A stretch of DNA of 64,000 bases from Patellaria atrata CBS 101060 (GCA_010093705.1 MU006114.1:1-64000); one strand, 5' to 3'. Positions 1 through 10,502 are shown, counted from the stretch's first letter. The notes: a model not told the origin generated them from the letters alone. A program made the numbers and translations.

Positions 1-540
1 ATCTTGTTTAGTTTGCTATAATGTTTGCTTCTCTAAGCAATTCGTATTCGTCAGTCCTGATCTCTTTCAAGTACTGGGTCGTCGTTGTCGTCGGCGCTGA
101 TACTCTCAGGCACCGGATATCTCGTTGCTAGTAGAGCTCAGCTGCTTGCAGATCCCCGATCAGTCCGATGATCGTTCGTCAGCTAGACTGATGTCGTGCT
201 CCGGTTGGAATATTATGTCGCCTTTCCAGAGGCCGTTGAAGGAGAACTTAATCTAGTGTGACAATGTAGTATAGCTGTAGTAATCGTATTTTGACTATCT
301 CTATTACTAACTACTAAGTGTGGAGATTAAGTTAAGGAACAATAATATCGTGGGCCGAATGTCCGTATATAATAGTCCCGCCTTGCCAAGCCTCGGCCCG
401 ACTATCTTCCGTTTAACCAATCAGCGCTCAGAGATCTTTTCCGCGTCCGACCCGGCAAAGATCTCTTGCAAATAAACCAAACACTCAGCATAGGAAATAC
501 GGGATTAGCATCGTGACACGTCGTCACAATAATATAAAAA
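1..540. other. Left-edge flank of ordinary composition, no gene seen
   Basis: No frame stays open for more than about 80 codons and nothing recognisable is encoded. The part from about 317 has a TATA-like TATATAATAG at 366-375 and a start resembling long terminal repeats of fungal retrotransposons, but no matching second copy is present, so an LTR identity is only a weak guess. A short inverted repeat, GTGAC/GTCAC, lies at 513-517 and 523-527, just before the composition collapses to A+T. Confidence 0.4.
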
Positions 541-887
541 TAAAAAAAATAATAATAAATAAAATAAAAAATTAATATAAAATAATTATATTAAATAGAG
601 TTTAGCTTTTAATATTTTAAAAGAAAAGAAAAAAAGATATATATAATTTAATAAATAGATAATATATTTATTATATATTTAAATAAAAGAAATAAACTTT
701 TAAAATAAAAGTTAAAAAAAGAGAAAATAATATTATAACTATAAATTATAAAAATATATAAATAATAAATAAAGAAAAAAAAAATATTATTTAAAGAAAT
801 TATAAATAAAATAAATAATAAAGAATTATATAATTAAATAATAATTATTAGTTATATTAATTATAAAAAATAATTAAAGTATAAATA

Positions 888-1184
888 ATTAAATTAATTA
901 TAAAAGATAAAAATATTTAAAAATAATTTTTTCTTTATATATTTAAATTCTTTATAATTATTTTTATTATTAATTTTATTTATAAATTTAAATATTATAA
1001 TTTTAAATTTAATTTTATTTATTATATTATTTTTATATAATATATTTTATTTTATTATAAATATTATTTAAAATTAAAAAGTTAATAAATTATATTAATA
1101 ATTTAAAATATTTTTATTATATATATTTTATTATTTTATTAAATTTATTTTTATAGTTAATTATATTAAATAAAAAATTAAATA
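888..1184 (+). repeat. Left copy of a ~297-bp direct repeat in the AT block
   Basis: This segment matches 2812-3108 at over about 90% by eye in the same orientation, including long identical runs. Similarity appears to resume further left: about 802-838 resembles about 2649-2684. Two long direct repeats about 1.9 kb apart are what a shortened LTR-type element, or two tandem insertions, would leave. The element is a broken fossil; family and age cannot be fixed because RIP has removed its coding signal. Confidence 0.7.
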
Positions 1185-1386
1185 TATTTTTAAATTTATC
1201 TAATTTTATTTTAATAAATATAGACTTTTATTATAATAATTATATAATTAATTAAATTATTTTATAATTATTATTATTTTAAATTTTCTTTAATTATTAA
1301 AATATTATAAATATTTTAATAAATATTTTTATTAATATTTTATTATATTTTATTATATTATTATATTAAATTTATTTTTATTTATA

Positions 1387-1432
1387 TATTTTTATTAATA
1401 TATAAATAATATTAAATTATTTTAAAATATAT
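1387..1432 (+). repeat. Left arm of a 46-bp perfect inverted repeat
   Basis: The reverse complement of this arm is found without mismatch at 1614-1659. Weaker similarity continues outside the arms, with a gap, over roughly 1360-1386 and 1660-1680. The 181-bp spacer is also A+T only. Even in two-letter sequence a 46-bp perfect match is far beyond chance, so this is a real palindrome of the degraded element or of a nested insertion. Confidence 0.75.
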
Positions 1433-1613
1433 TTATATATTTTATTAAAATTTTTATTATTATAAATATTATAATTATTAAAAACTTTAAATAATATATT
1501 TAAATTTAAATTATAATTAAAATTTATATAAAATTTTATTATTAAATTATTTATTATAATTTAATTTAAATTTCTATAATTTATATAAAAAATTAAATTA
1601 ATAATATATAAAA

Positions 1614-1659
1614 ATATATTTTAAAATAATTTAATATTATTTATATATTAATAAAAATA
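1614..1659 (-). repeat. Right arm of a 46-bp perfect inverted repeat
   Basis: This is the partner of 1387-1432, in opposite orientation. The pair sits between the two long direct repeats of the AT block, so it would be internal to any element bounded by them. Confidence 0.75.
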
Positions 1660-2811
1660 AAATTTAATATTTTAAAAATTTTATAATAATTTTTCTTTAT
1701 AAATATATTAAAAAATATATTTTTAAAAATAAATAAAAAATCTTTTTTATTAATATAAAAAATATATTAATATATAAAATTTTAAATATATTAAAATTAT
1801 TTATATTTTAATAATAAAAAATAAATTTTATTAAATAATTAAAATATATATAATAAATAAAAAAATATATAAAATTTTAAAATTTTCTTTTTTAAATAAT
1901 AATTTTTAAAATTTTAATTAAAATAACTTTTATAATTATTAAAAATAAATAATTAATATATTTTTATTATATATATTTTTATATATATATTAAAATAATT
2001 TAATAATTAAATTTAAATATATTATTTATTTAATTATTTTTAAAGATTAAAATTTTTTAATTAAATAATATATTTATCTTTTTATATAATATAAAAATAT
2101 AAATATATTTTTTATAAATAATAAAAAAATAAAATTATATATTTTATAATATAAATATTTTAAATAATTATAATTTATTTTTAATTATTTAATTAAATAA
2201 AATTAAATTTTATATATTTTTTTATATTTATAATATTTTTTATTAATTTAATTATATTTAATTAAAAATTAATTTTATCGAAATTATAAATATTATTATT
2301 ATAAATATTATATTTAATTTTTATTTTTTTAATTAATTTAAATTATATATTAATTATTTTAAAATTTTCTTATAATATTTTTTAATAATTTTTTATTTAA
2401 TTAAAAATTATTTTTAATTTATTTAAATATATTATAAATTTTTAAAATTAATTTTTATTTATTTATTTATTTTCTATTTTATATATTTAATAATTTATCT
2501 ATTATATTTATTATTTTATATAATTAAAATTTAAATTCTTATAAATTAAAAATATATTAAATAATTCTTTATTTTTTAATTATAATAAATTTTTATAAAT
2601 ATATATTATATATAATAATATATTATAAATTTTAAAATTAATTTTTTTTATAAATAAAATAAATAATAAAAAATTATATAATTTAAATATATAATTATTT
2701 TATTATATAATTATAATAATTATAAATAAAAATATTTAATTATTAAAATATTTTAATTATAAAAGAAAAAATTAAATAATTAAATAATTAAAATAATTAA
2801 AATATAAATAT

Positions 2812-3108
2812 ATTAAATTAATTATAAAAAATAAAAATATTTAAAAATAATTTTTTTTATATATTTAAATTTTTTATAATTATTTTTACTATTAATTTTA
2901 TTTATAAATATAAATATTATAATTTTAAATTTAATTTTATTTATTATATTATTTATTATATAATATATTTTATTTTATTATAAATATTATTAAAAATTAA
3001 AAAATTAAAAAATTATATTATTAATTTAAAATATTTTTATTATATATATATTTTATTATTTTATTAAATTTATTTTAATAATTACTTATATTAAATAAAA
3101 AGTTAAAT
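2812..3108 (+). repeat. Right copy of a ~297-bp direct repeat in the AT block
   Basis: This is the partner of 888-1184. It ends within a few bases of the point where G and C return, and the 14-bp tandem units begin directly after it. The right boundary of the degraded element therefore probably lies close to 3108. Confidence 0.7.
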
Positions 3109-3110
3109 AT

Positions 3111-3166
3111 TATTAAATAAACGCTATTAAATAAACGCTACTAAATAAACGTTACTAAATAAACAC
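3111..3166 (+). repeat. Four tandem 14-bp units at the AT-block boundary
   Basis: Four head-to-tail 14-mers of consensus TAYTAAATAAACGY occupy 3111-3124, 3125-3138, 3139-3152 and 3153-3166. Units 1 and 2 are identical, and units 3 and 4 differ at two or three positions. Unlike the DNA to the left, they keep C in ACG and CA contexts, so they lie at or just outside the edge of RIP. The patatin gene stop codon is only 28 bp further on. Confidence 0.85.
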
Positions 3167-3193
3167 TATCCTAGAGTTAGTTCACACGTCTAC

Positions 3194-5377
3194 TCACGGA
3201 CTCACCGGCATTGGGGTATCAAAAACCGGCTGAAGTTTAACGCCCCCAAAACTCCACCCACCAACAAACATACCTCTCTCCCATTTCTTATTGACGACGA
3301 TTCCCATCTCGCCCTCCAAGCCCACTTCAACATTAACATCTCCAACAAGCTCAACCCAACCCCGCCCCTTAACCTCTTCATATCTCTCCTCGCCAACCCT
3401 AACCCTAACCGCATCAGGATGCAACAAGACAGGCACAACATCAGGCGTGATCTTAACGTCCACAAACCTGGACGTAAAAGTACGCGCATCAAAGGGCCTG
3501 CCTACGGAGAAGACCACATCCGCGGAATTCGTTTGTGATCCTGGTGGGGTGAAGAAGCAGGCGATGAACCGAACTCTGTAAACGCCCTGCGGGATCCCCG
3601 TTCTCAGTACCCTTAGACATATATTGTCGGCGCCGGAGCAGGTCGCGACGACGGCTTCATCCCGGTGGCCGTCGTGGTCGAGGTCGACTGTCACAGGGAA
3701 TATCTTCCGCAAGCGGCCCTTTTGATCGAGGTCAGTACCCGCTTGGCCCGAAGGGCTGTTCTCGCGGGCCTCAGCCCTCTTTTCCGGCGTTACGTCTTGT
3801 GGAGACGGTTGGACGCCCATCGGGAACCCGGTTTTAAAGTCTATTTGGTCGAGCTGGAAGGCGCCGGTCTGGAGCGCTCGCCCGTCGACGCCATACCTGA
3901 AATCTTTTGCTGGGATGGCAAATTCCGGAGGTAGTGCTGAGAGTTTGCATATTAGTTCGCCGAGAGCGTGGGCACGGTGGAGCTGCTGAGGGTCAGACAT
4001 ATATTGGCGCGTGAGAGACGCCATCTCGTTATCCATCATCCATTTCTCGAGGGAGATATCAGCGAGACCACCATCAACATCGAAGCGGAAATATGTCGTT
4101 GAGCTGTTATAGTACATTCGCTGCATCTCATTATCGACTCGGGCGGTGCTAGTAGCCATGTTGGCTAACGCGGAGGCAAGGGCAATATTGCTACTTAATC
4201 CAAAAGGGAGCCAGGCCCGCACTTTCCCAACCGAAGGGATTGTTTGGAGACCGGTGCCGACGGACACGATAGCACCGATCGCGCGTCCGGGCCAAATCGA
4301 CTTAGCTGCATAGTCTAATTCAGCAGTAGGATTATTGAAGCCTACGCCCCCATCAAGATAGGTTACCCGGGGAGTACCAAATGTCATCTCTTCAAAAAAG
4401 GTTGGCGCTGCGGAGGTCGCTCTTAGGGCTTGCCAAATGGTTGTTATCCTGTCATTTGGATCATACGTAGACAGAATTCTGGGCAAACCTAAGGCATTCT
4501 TGAGCGAAGAGACGACAAATGTACGGCACCCTTTCTGATCCACCTTTACGCGAACTGAGCTCCGGGGATGAATACGCCAGGTGGGAGGCCTCTCAAAGGT
4601 TTTCGAGCTCCTCGACGGTGCTTGGTTAGCAAGGGTGCCATAACCCGGGACGTCTCCTCTATTGGATCGCATTGATTTGAAAGAATGTTTTCTGAATAGT
4701 GAATCAGTGTCCTCGGGAAAAGTAGCTCTTTGCCGTATGCTGTGATTGTCGATAGGTGATTGAGTTATGATGGTGGGTATCGAATCGTGCCAGATGCTGT
4801 CATTCTTCCCTTCGGTCATTGCTTCTTCGAATAGGGTACCATCCCACATTAATTCATTTTCATCATACCCGAGCTCTTTCAATGCCGTCTTGATGGCATT
4901 CTCCAAAACCGCTCCCGAAAAACGAGTAGCCCCTAGTGGAATTTTCCATCCCGCTACATGGATACTTCGATCTTTCTCGAAAATTTGTTTAGCAAGCTTG
5001 ATGTAAATGGCAATACACTGCTGGCAGTCGAGTTTCAGTCGACCAAGTAGAACTGCTATGATACCGCCAGTGCTTGTACCTATTATCATTAGTAAAGTTC
5101 TTGTGTTTACAATGAGTGTATACAAACCCCCGATCAAATCAAAATAATCACAAGGTTTCAAAGGCGTGTTATCACCCTGAGGCCTCTTCTTTAGCCGTTT
5201 CTCCTCTGCTGCAATGTTCTCCATCAAGGTCGCTAGAATCATAAGACTGGACAGACCTCGAACACCACCGCCATCAAGAGAAAGAAGTCGCAGCGGCGCG
5301 CGGGGATTGCTTTCGTTTGGAAGTGCTTTTATTATAGCTCTCGCGGGTTCATTCTTAGTGGTAGTTGAAGACGGCAT
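3194..5377 (-). CDS. Patatin-like phospholipase, two exons
   Basis: Patatin-like proteins are serine lipases or acyl hydrolases with a Ser-Asp dyad acting on phospholipids or neutral lipids. Read from the start at 5377, the protein shows the oxyanion motif DGGGVRG near residue 35, the nucleophile elbow GTSTGG, and the catalytic Asp in DGGVGFNNP. The raw frame inserts 16 residues between FDLIG and GTSTGG. A 48-bp intron at 5080-5127 (donor GTTTGT, acceptor AATAG, branch-like TACTAAT) removes them without a frame change and restores the usual IGGTSTGG, giving about 711 aa. The C-terminal 150 residues carry no motif I recognise. There is no signal peptide, so a cytosolic or membrane-peripheral site is likely. 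The gene ends next to the AT-rich block, a place where variable genes often sit in these fungi. Family assignment is firm; substrate is unknown. Confidence 0.9.
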   Translation of the reverse strand: MPSSTTTKNEPARAIIKALPNESNPRAPLRLLSLDGGGVRGLSSLMILATLMENIAAEEKRLKKRPQGDNTPLKPCDYFDLIGGLYTLIVNTRTLLMIIGTSTGGIIAVLLGRLKLDCQQCIAIYIKLAKQIFEKDRSIHVAGWKIPLGATRFSGAVLENAIKTALKELGYDENELMWDGTLFEEAMTEGKNDSIWHDSIPTIITQSPIDNHSIRQRATFPEDTDSLFRKHSFKSMRSNRGDVPGYGTLANQAPSRSSKTFERPPTWRIHPRSSVRVKVDQKGCRTFVVSSLKNALGLPRILSTYDPNDRITTIWQALRATSAAPTFFEEMTFGTPRVTYLDGGVGFNNPTAELDYAAKSIWPGRAIGAIVSVGTGLQTIPSVGKVRAWLPFGLSSNIALASALANMATSTARVDNEMQRMYYNSSTTYFRFDVDGGLADISLEKWMMDNEMASLTRQYMSDPQQLHRAHALGELICKLSALPPEFAIPAKDFRYGVDGRALQTGAFQLDQIDFKTGFPMGVQPSPQDVTPEKRAEARENSPSGQAGTDLDQKGRLRKIFPVTVDLDHDGHRDEAVVATCSGADNICLRVLRTGIPQGVYRVRFIACFFTPPGSQTNSADVVFSVGRPFDARTFTSRFVDVKITPDVVPVLLHPDAVRVRVGEERYEEVKGRGWVELVGDVNVEVGLEGEMGIVVNKKWERGMFVGGWSFGGVKLQPVFDTPMPVSP

Positions 5378-6316
5378 AATAAGAGGAGGAGCCGTTCAAT
5401 GAGTTTATCTCTCTGTTGTTGCCTTCTGGTAATGATGCAACCCAAGAAGTGGGCCGGGAAGGTACGATGCGGAAAACTACGGGAGTAACACAGAGACAAG
5501 GTGAGTCAACAGTCAGTAATGAAATTCTTTGTTTCTGAGGTAATAGAAGAGCCTCGAGATAAGAAAAAAGTTGACTGAAAAGCCGAAAGGAGTATGTCTA
5601 CGTAAACACGACGATCGAACAATAGGAAGGATAAGCGACAGGATGAAAAGGTCTATGATGAATAAATATATGGATCGGAATGTCTTCGCGGATAGGATGC
5701 GGTCGACGGTAGATATAAGTAAAGAGGGATGTTTTGTATGAATACTTAGTTACGGACGTTAAACTCTAGTTTGAGGCTCTCGACTCCAAAATTAGTCGTT
5801 CTCCAGGCCGCAGTATGGGGTAACCGTGCTGTGCCTTCGACGCAGATCGCGCAGAATCCGCGGTGAAACGAGCAGTAAAATGTAACGAAACCTCTAATTA
5901 GGGCTCGGCTGTGCCGCCTAGTCCGTTCAGGCGCCCATTGCTGAAACAAAGCAAACATTTCCTACCACTTACGGATTTTCGTACGACACGATCAAACCAA
6001 AAGGCGAATCGATCTACTGTTCAAATCGTCACTTGACCTATCATCCCTTCATCAGATCGCGGTATCCTGAGGATCTGAAAAGATGACTGTAACGGTAGCC
6101 GCAAGTAACAGAGGCACGGGAGGGTGTATTGCGTCAGTCGGTGGAATTCCACGGAGACGGTGTGGTATCAGTTCCATGTATCAATGAATAGAGGAATGTG
6201 TATGGAGATCAACGACGATAATAGTCCAATCTATTGTAGGGTTGAGATGATGCCCATGAACTGGAGGTCAAAACGAACATGTCGTCGATATTACCTCGCG
6301 AATTCGGGAGCTGTGC
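5378..6316. other. Intergenic: patatin 5' region and SET-gene 3' region
   Basis: About 940 bp between two minus-strand genes. It should hold the patatin promoter on the side near 5378 and the SET-gene terminator near 6316. No conserved reading frame, RNA gene or long repeat was seen. Confidence 0.5.
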
Positions 6317-6949
6317 CTAATCTTGGAGTGCCTCGTTCTGCAAAACTCTCCAAAATCCTTTACCATAACTTACCAATATCTCTTCGTTCTTCGTTATTCC
6401 CTTCGACCTCTTCCCACTCTTGCCTGCACTCAACACGAAGACTCCCATCCTCTTCTCCAACTCACCCTTGCTCATCTCAACCCAAACTTCCCTAAATTCC
6501 GCATTTGGTCGATCAGATATCCCGCGGTAGTCGTTTATGAACCGCGCCTCGTTCCCAAAGTGTGTCGCGTCAACGCCTATACCCAGTTCACGGTCGAGGT
6601 TCAAGTCGTAGTTGGACTTCGGATCCGCATCTTCATTGGTATGGACGAACCCTAAGTATTGTAGAATAAACGCGTCGGGAGCAAGGTGCCGCGCGGCAAA
6701 GAGACCACTCTGCCCGTGAGCCGGGTGTTTGGGATTGTTGATCTCCTTGATGCGAACATTGGATGAAGGACCTGTTGACACTGGTAATATAGTTGTAAGG
6801 TCTACGACCTCGCTTTTCTGGATACGCAGTGCGGCAGGTGATATCGACTGGAAATACCGAGGAGTAGTGAGATAGGTAATATCCTCTGGCCAGCACTTTG
6901 GAGCCTGTGCCGACGGAGACTGTTTCTTATAGTTGGATTTCGATGCCAT
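6317..6949 (-). CDS. Small SET-domain protein (putative lysine methyltransferase)
   Basis: SET enzymes transfer methyl groups from S-adenosylmethionine to protein lysines, often on histones. This intronless frame encodes 210 aa from the ATG at 6949. An in-frame extension to 7012 exists but adds an unlikely leader. The SET fold spans roughly residues 65-200: GLFAARHL with QYLGF is the entry strand, ARFINDYRG matches the RFINHS-type core that holds the cofactor, and ITKNEEILVSYGKGFW matches the GEEL-x-Y motif with its catalytic tyrosine. There are no pre-SET or post-SET cysteine clusters and no chromatin reader domain, so it is a minimal SET protein like several uncharacterised fungal ones. The target is unknown and may not be a histone. 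It lies just 3' of frq on the same strand, with a TATA-like CTATATATGG near 7030 upstream. Confidence 0.8.
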   Translation of the reverse strand: MASKSNYKKQSPSAQAPKCWPEDITYLTTPRYFQSISPAALRIQKSEVVDLTTILPVSTGPSSNVRIKEINNPKHPAHGQSGLFAARHLAPDAFILQYLGFVHTNEDADPKSNYDLNLDRELGIGVDATHFGNEARFINDYRGISDRPNAEFREVWVEMSKGELEKRMGVFVLSAGKSGKRSKGITKNEEILVSYGKGFWRVLQNEALQD

Positions 6950-7505
6950 GCGAGCGGTTATGTATGAAACTATGAGCGGTGATTGATTTGGGGTTAATTT
7001 ACGGCAGAACAAGAGAAGCCCGGCGATCGTCTATATATGGCGAGCGGACCAAAATTCAAACCTTCACATACGGTCTATTTTAACTTTTGGTAACTCCAAA
7101 TTGATGAAAGAATGACATTGCGGGATCAGGAGAATTGATGGGACAGTATGGGCCGACTACTGTACACAAACCCTCGCGGTGAAGTTCAGCAGTACTTCAA
7201 TGTCGGGTGTGATATCATGACGGTAATTCCTCGGTTGTGTGGGACAATTTCCCGATCGGGATAGTTTTACAGTGCATGAACGACTTCAGGGTCACTAAAA
7301 TCACTAAGTTACCAGAACACGGAAAATATTGTCAAATAGATAATGACATATAAGCTATATATTCATTGAAAACGTAACTACCTAGGTATTAGGACAGGGT
7401 ATCTCTTAGTAATTAGCAAAACGCTCCGAAAATGCTTAGCGGCACAAATCATGGAGATGCTCAAAATCTTACAAAAACTCCTTAAAATGCTTTCATAACT
7501 CCTCC
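6950..7505. promoter_or_regulatory. Region between frq 3' end and SET gene, with a CCCGATCGGG palindrome
   Basis: This 556-bp gap carries the SET-gene promoter and the frq 3' end. It has a TATA-like run near 7030 and a perfect 10-bp palindrome CCCGATCGGG at 7251-7260, plus a second CGATCG near 7023-7028. GATC-type sites are the kind bound by the White Collar Complex. In Neurospora the frq 3' side carries a light-responsive promoter for the antisense transcript qrf. A similar role here is inference only; the palindrome could equally belong to the SET gene. Confidence 0.35.
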
Positions 7506-10502
7506 TCATTGAGATACCCGTGCGGATTTGCCCTTGGCGCCTTCTGATTCTCCACTTCTATTTCTTTTCAATCCTACCGACCTTTTCGGGTCATCGTGTC
7601 CATGGTCACTGTCTCCAAAGTTGTACGGACTGTTGAATCCACTGCCTCCACCACGCGTAGCTGCCGAACTACCAGCTGGTATCTCCTCTGCCAGCCTCTC
7701 AGCCATTTCACTATCAAATTGACGCTCTTTTGCTCGAATTGCTACGGGATCGATATCCCTTGCCGTAGCTAGAAGATCAAGCGATTCGTCGTCGTCATCG
7801 TTATCCACGTCTTCCATATCAGAATCCTCGTCTGAAGACTCGTTTTCTCCAGGATCCTCACCAGGAGAGATACGGAGTGCTTGTGGAGCTCGTTGGAGAG
7901 GCTGAAGAGGATATGGTGGTGAGAATCCTTGCAACTCCGAATCATCTTCATCTGAAGTAGAATCCTCATCCTCAGTCCCTGAGTCATCAATTAAATAAGA
8001 GGGTGGGGGGAGCTCCGAGTTGGGAAGAGTCTTATGCTTTGCCGATATCACGTCTTGCTTAATATAGGATCCCATATGAGAGCCCTGTTCTTTCACTTGA
8101 CCTCTTTCTCCTAAGATTTCTCGAAACCTGTGGGAGAACGGATTGGATTGAATGGGTGCCGATGTTCCAGGATAGTTTGGTTGTCGTATCTGGGTCTGCA
8201 CATCGACGGAAAAATTGTCTTGTGGGACAACCCCTCCAAGACCTGACGCTTCCATATCGAGAATGTTTGAGTTTTCCGGAGACTTCTCATCCGATGATGA
8301 GGATGATGAGGGAAATTTTACCTCGTTTTCGTTTGTTGACGGATTTGAATCATCAATGTCCATGATGTCCGCGTGATCCGGGTGATGAATGCTGCGAGAT
8401 AGAGGTAGTTTGAGTTGATCAGAATCCGATCCCGAATGCGGAGGGCTCGAACCTTCGTCTCCAATCGCACGACGCCAAACATTTTGGGATTCGGTTGGAT
8501 TGTGGATTGATGATGGATCGCCTGTTAAATCTGTGCAGAACATAGCATTGTCATAAAAGATTATCGGGCCGTCATCTCTACGCATCTTTGATTTTGAAGA
8601 AGTTGCTGCACCGGAACTATTCATTTGGGAGGATTCCACCAGGAGATTAGGGTGTTCTGGGGAAGACGGAAGACTGTATTCATCACCCGGAGAGGGTTCG
8701 CATTCCACATCGGAACCTGAATTATGCGAGAAAAGGGGTACGTAGTCAAGCTTGGCGTTTCGACTCGTTGTGGAAGAGGAAACCTGTGTTGTCAAATTGG
8801 CACCTGACGATGCTTGAGGTTGAGAACCATTTTTTCTCGATTTCTTCCGCGGTGACTGCTTAGGACGATTCTTGTTATCGGAAGAGGTACCCTCGGAAGC
8901 TGGATCGGTAGAATTGTCACTTGATGTTCTAGTCAAAAATCCCCCTCCTTTCCAACGAACCTTCCGACCATCATGGGAAATATCAAGCTTAGAACTGTAC
9001 TCCTCAATGGCGAGCTTGACAAAATCTGGGGTCACGTTGAGAGTGTGAAGTTGAGCCATGTTCGTTAAGACGTTCAAGTAGATCCAACCATGACCTTCCT
9101 CTTGCGGTTCTTCTAGTTCGGGATCTAGAGGAGAGAATCCAAGGTGGCGAATGTATCGAAGATTATCTCTCGGGACCTGTGCTCTCTGTGGATCAAGGTC
9201 TAATGGTCTAGTAGGACGTTGATCCGGTGTTGAATTTCCCGTTGAAACACGTCTAAGACCAGATAGATCACGTTGGGGAATGGAAGTTGTGCTGCTTGAA
9301 CCTTGTGGTGAGTCGTTGTGACTACCTGAAGGTTGTCCCATAAGTTTAGCCTCGCGATTTCCTTCAGCTCTTGCGGTATGTCCTTGGGATTCGGTCCAAC
9401 GTCGGTCAGCCCTGGCAGCAGATTTAGAAACCTCTTGTTGTTGCATTGATTGACGCGGACCGTCTACAGCTGCACCTTTCCCAGCGAACAGTTGTTCCAA
9501 GCGACGAACGATCAACTTTTTCTTTGCCTTATCACTCAAATGGACATTTTGTCTTGGTAGCAGAGATTCCGGGATCTCATGCAGATAAGATTGTACACTT
9601 TGGTTGGTTCTAGTGAGTTTTGCAGCTGCATCTTTAGAACGATCCGCTCTGTTGACAAACGGTGTTGATGCATTTTGTCCTTGCCCGGAGGTCGACATTG
9701 AGGCATATGCCGAGTCTTCGAAGTGGGAGGTCATGGAGGATGCTGTCTGTCTGGTCTGCAAGTTTGGACGAGAATGTTCAGGCGGACTGTCTTTGCCCAT
9801 AGTCTCCTGAGAAACGTGTAAGCTTAGGGCAAATGTCTTTAGTGTCTCTTCGAGTTCGCGCTTCTTCTCTGGAGGTAGACCATGTACCCTAATCTCAAAC
9901 AATTTCTCCTCCTTCAAGCGTCCACTGTACGTATTCTCATATTTTTGTAGTCTTCTCTTCAGTTTTTTATTCTCAATCGTCAAATCATCTATCACACTGC
10001 GAAAATCATCCGCACTACTACCAACACTTTCCTGGATTTGTACTCCTGCTGGGTGCGGTAGCTCGGTGGAGCGTAGTACGTTCATTTTATTCCTACAACC
10101 TATTTGAACCGGAGGAGAACTGGACGAGCAAGACGGCTGGAGGTAGAAGGGTGGATCATCTGCTCAACTGTGAGCGTTAACTACATAGGCGCATCTTCAA
10201 GAAAGCTTACTATCCATATAAGAAAGGGTGCTCTGGTCGAAGTTATTGTTAGAAGCTTCAAACCATTTTCCTGCATCGCTGCTTTCGCCAGAACTTTGTT
10301 TCTGCGTTTTTGGTATAGATTCACAAAAGGAGGAGGCCTCCGCCTTGTTGCTAGAGGGATCACTGTCTGCGGAACCTGTGCGGTTTATGGTCCCGCCGAA
10401 GGGAGGCGATTTCGCCGGACCTCGAGGAGGATGTACAAGCGAGACCGACTTATGCGCCGGTGGTCTCCTTGGGTGGATTGAACCTGGGATGGTGCCAGAC
10501 AT
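7506..10502 (-). CDS. frq: Frequency clock protein FRQ, two exons
   Basis: FRQ is the negative element of the fungal circadian clock. It dimerises, binds the helicase FRH and casein kinase 1, and brings CK1 to the White Collar Complex to shut off its own transcription. Exon 1 is 10502-10211, exon 2 10159-7506, and the 51-bp intron 10160-10210 has donor GTAAGC and acceptor GAGCAG, giving 981 aa (Neurospora 989). Visible parts: the SSGES stretch near residue 80, the coiled coil at about 151-172 (IENKKLKRRLQ), KKKLIVRRLEQLF at about 308-321 matching FCD-1, GWIYLNVLTNMAQLH at about 454-468 matching FCD-2, then DGRKVRWKGG, FCTDLTGDP and SGLGGVVP, and an acidic C-terminal third rich in DEDD and SSDED runs. 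Met96 and the DPPFY after it align with the second start (sFRQ) of Neurospora as I remember it. No break is seen. Identification is very secure. Confidence 0.97.

Larger units (their letters stand above)
541..3110. repeat. AT-saturated block, RIP-degraded repeat relic
   Basis: About 2.57 kb is almost wholly A and T. The few C residues left precede T (or, seen from the other strand, G follows A), with a single CpG; I found no CpA, TpG, CpC or GpG. That is the expected end state of repeat-induced point mutation, a premeiotic fungal defence that converts C to T in duplicated DNA, chiefly at CpA. The block therefore marks an old transposable element or nest of elements, heavily decayed and non-coding. 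Family cannot be read because coding content is erased. Internal direct and inverted repeats are listed separately. Such blocks are usually heterochromatic in these fungi (established for Neurospora; inferred here). Confidence 0.85.

Noticed and set aside
317-530. Possible solo LTR
   Set aside because: The start resembles fungal LTRs and a TATA-like run is present, but no second copy, target duplication or coding remnant supports it.
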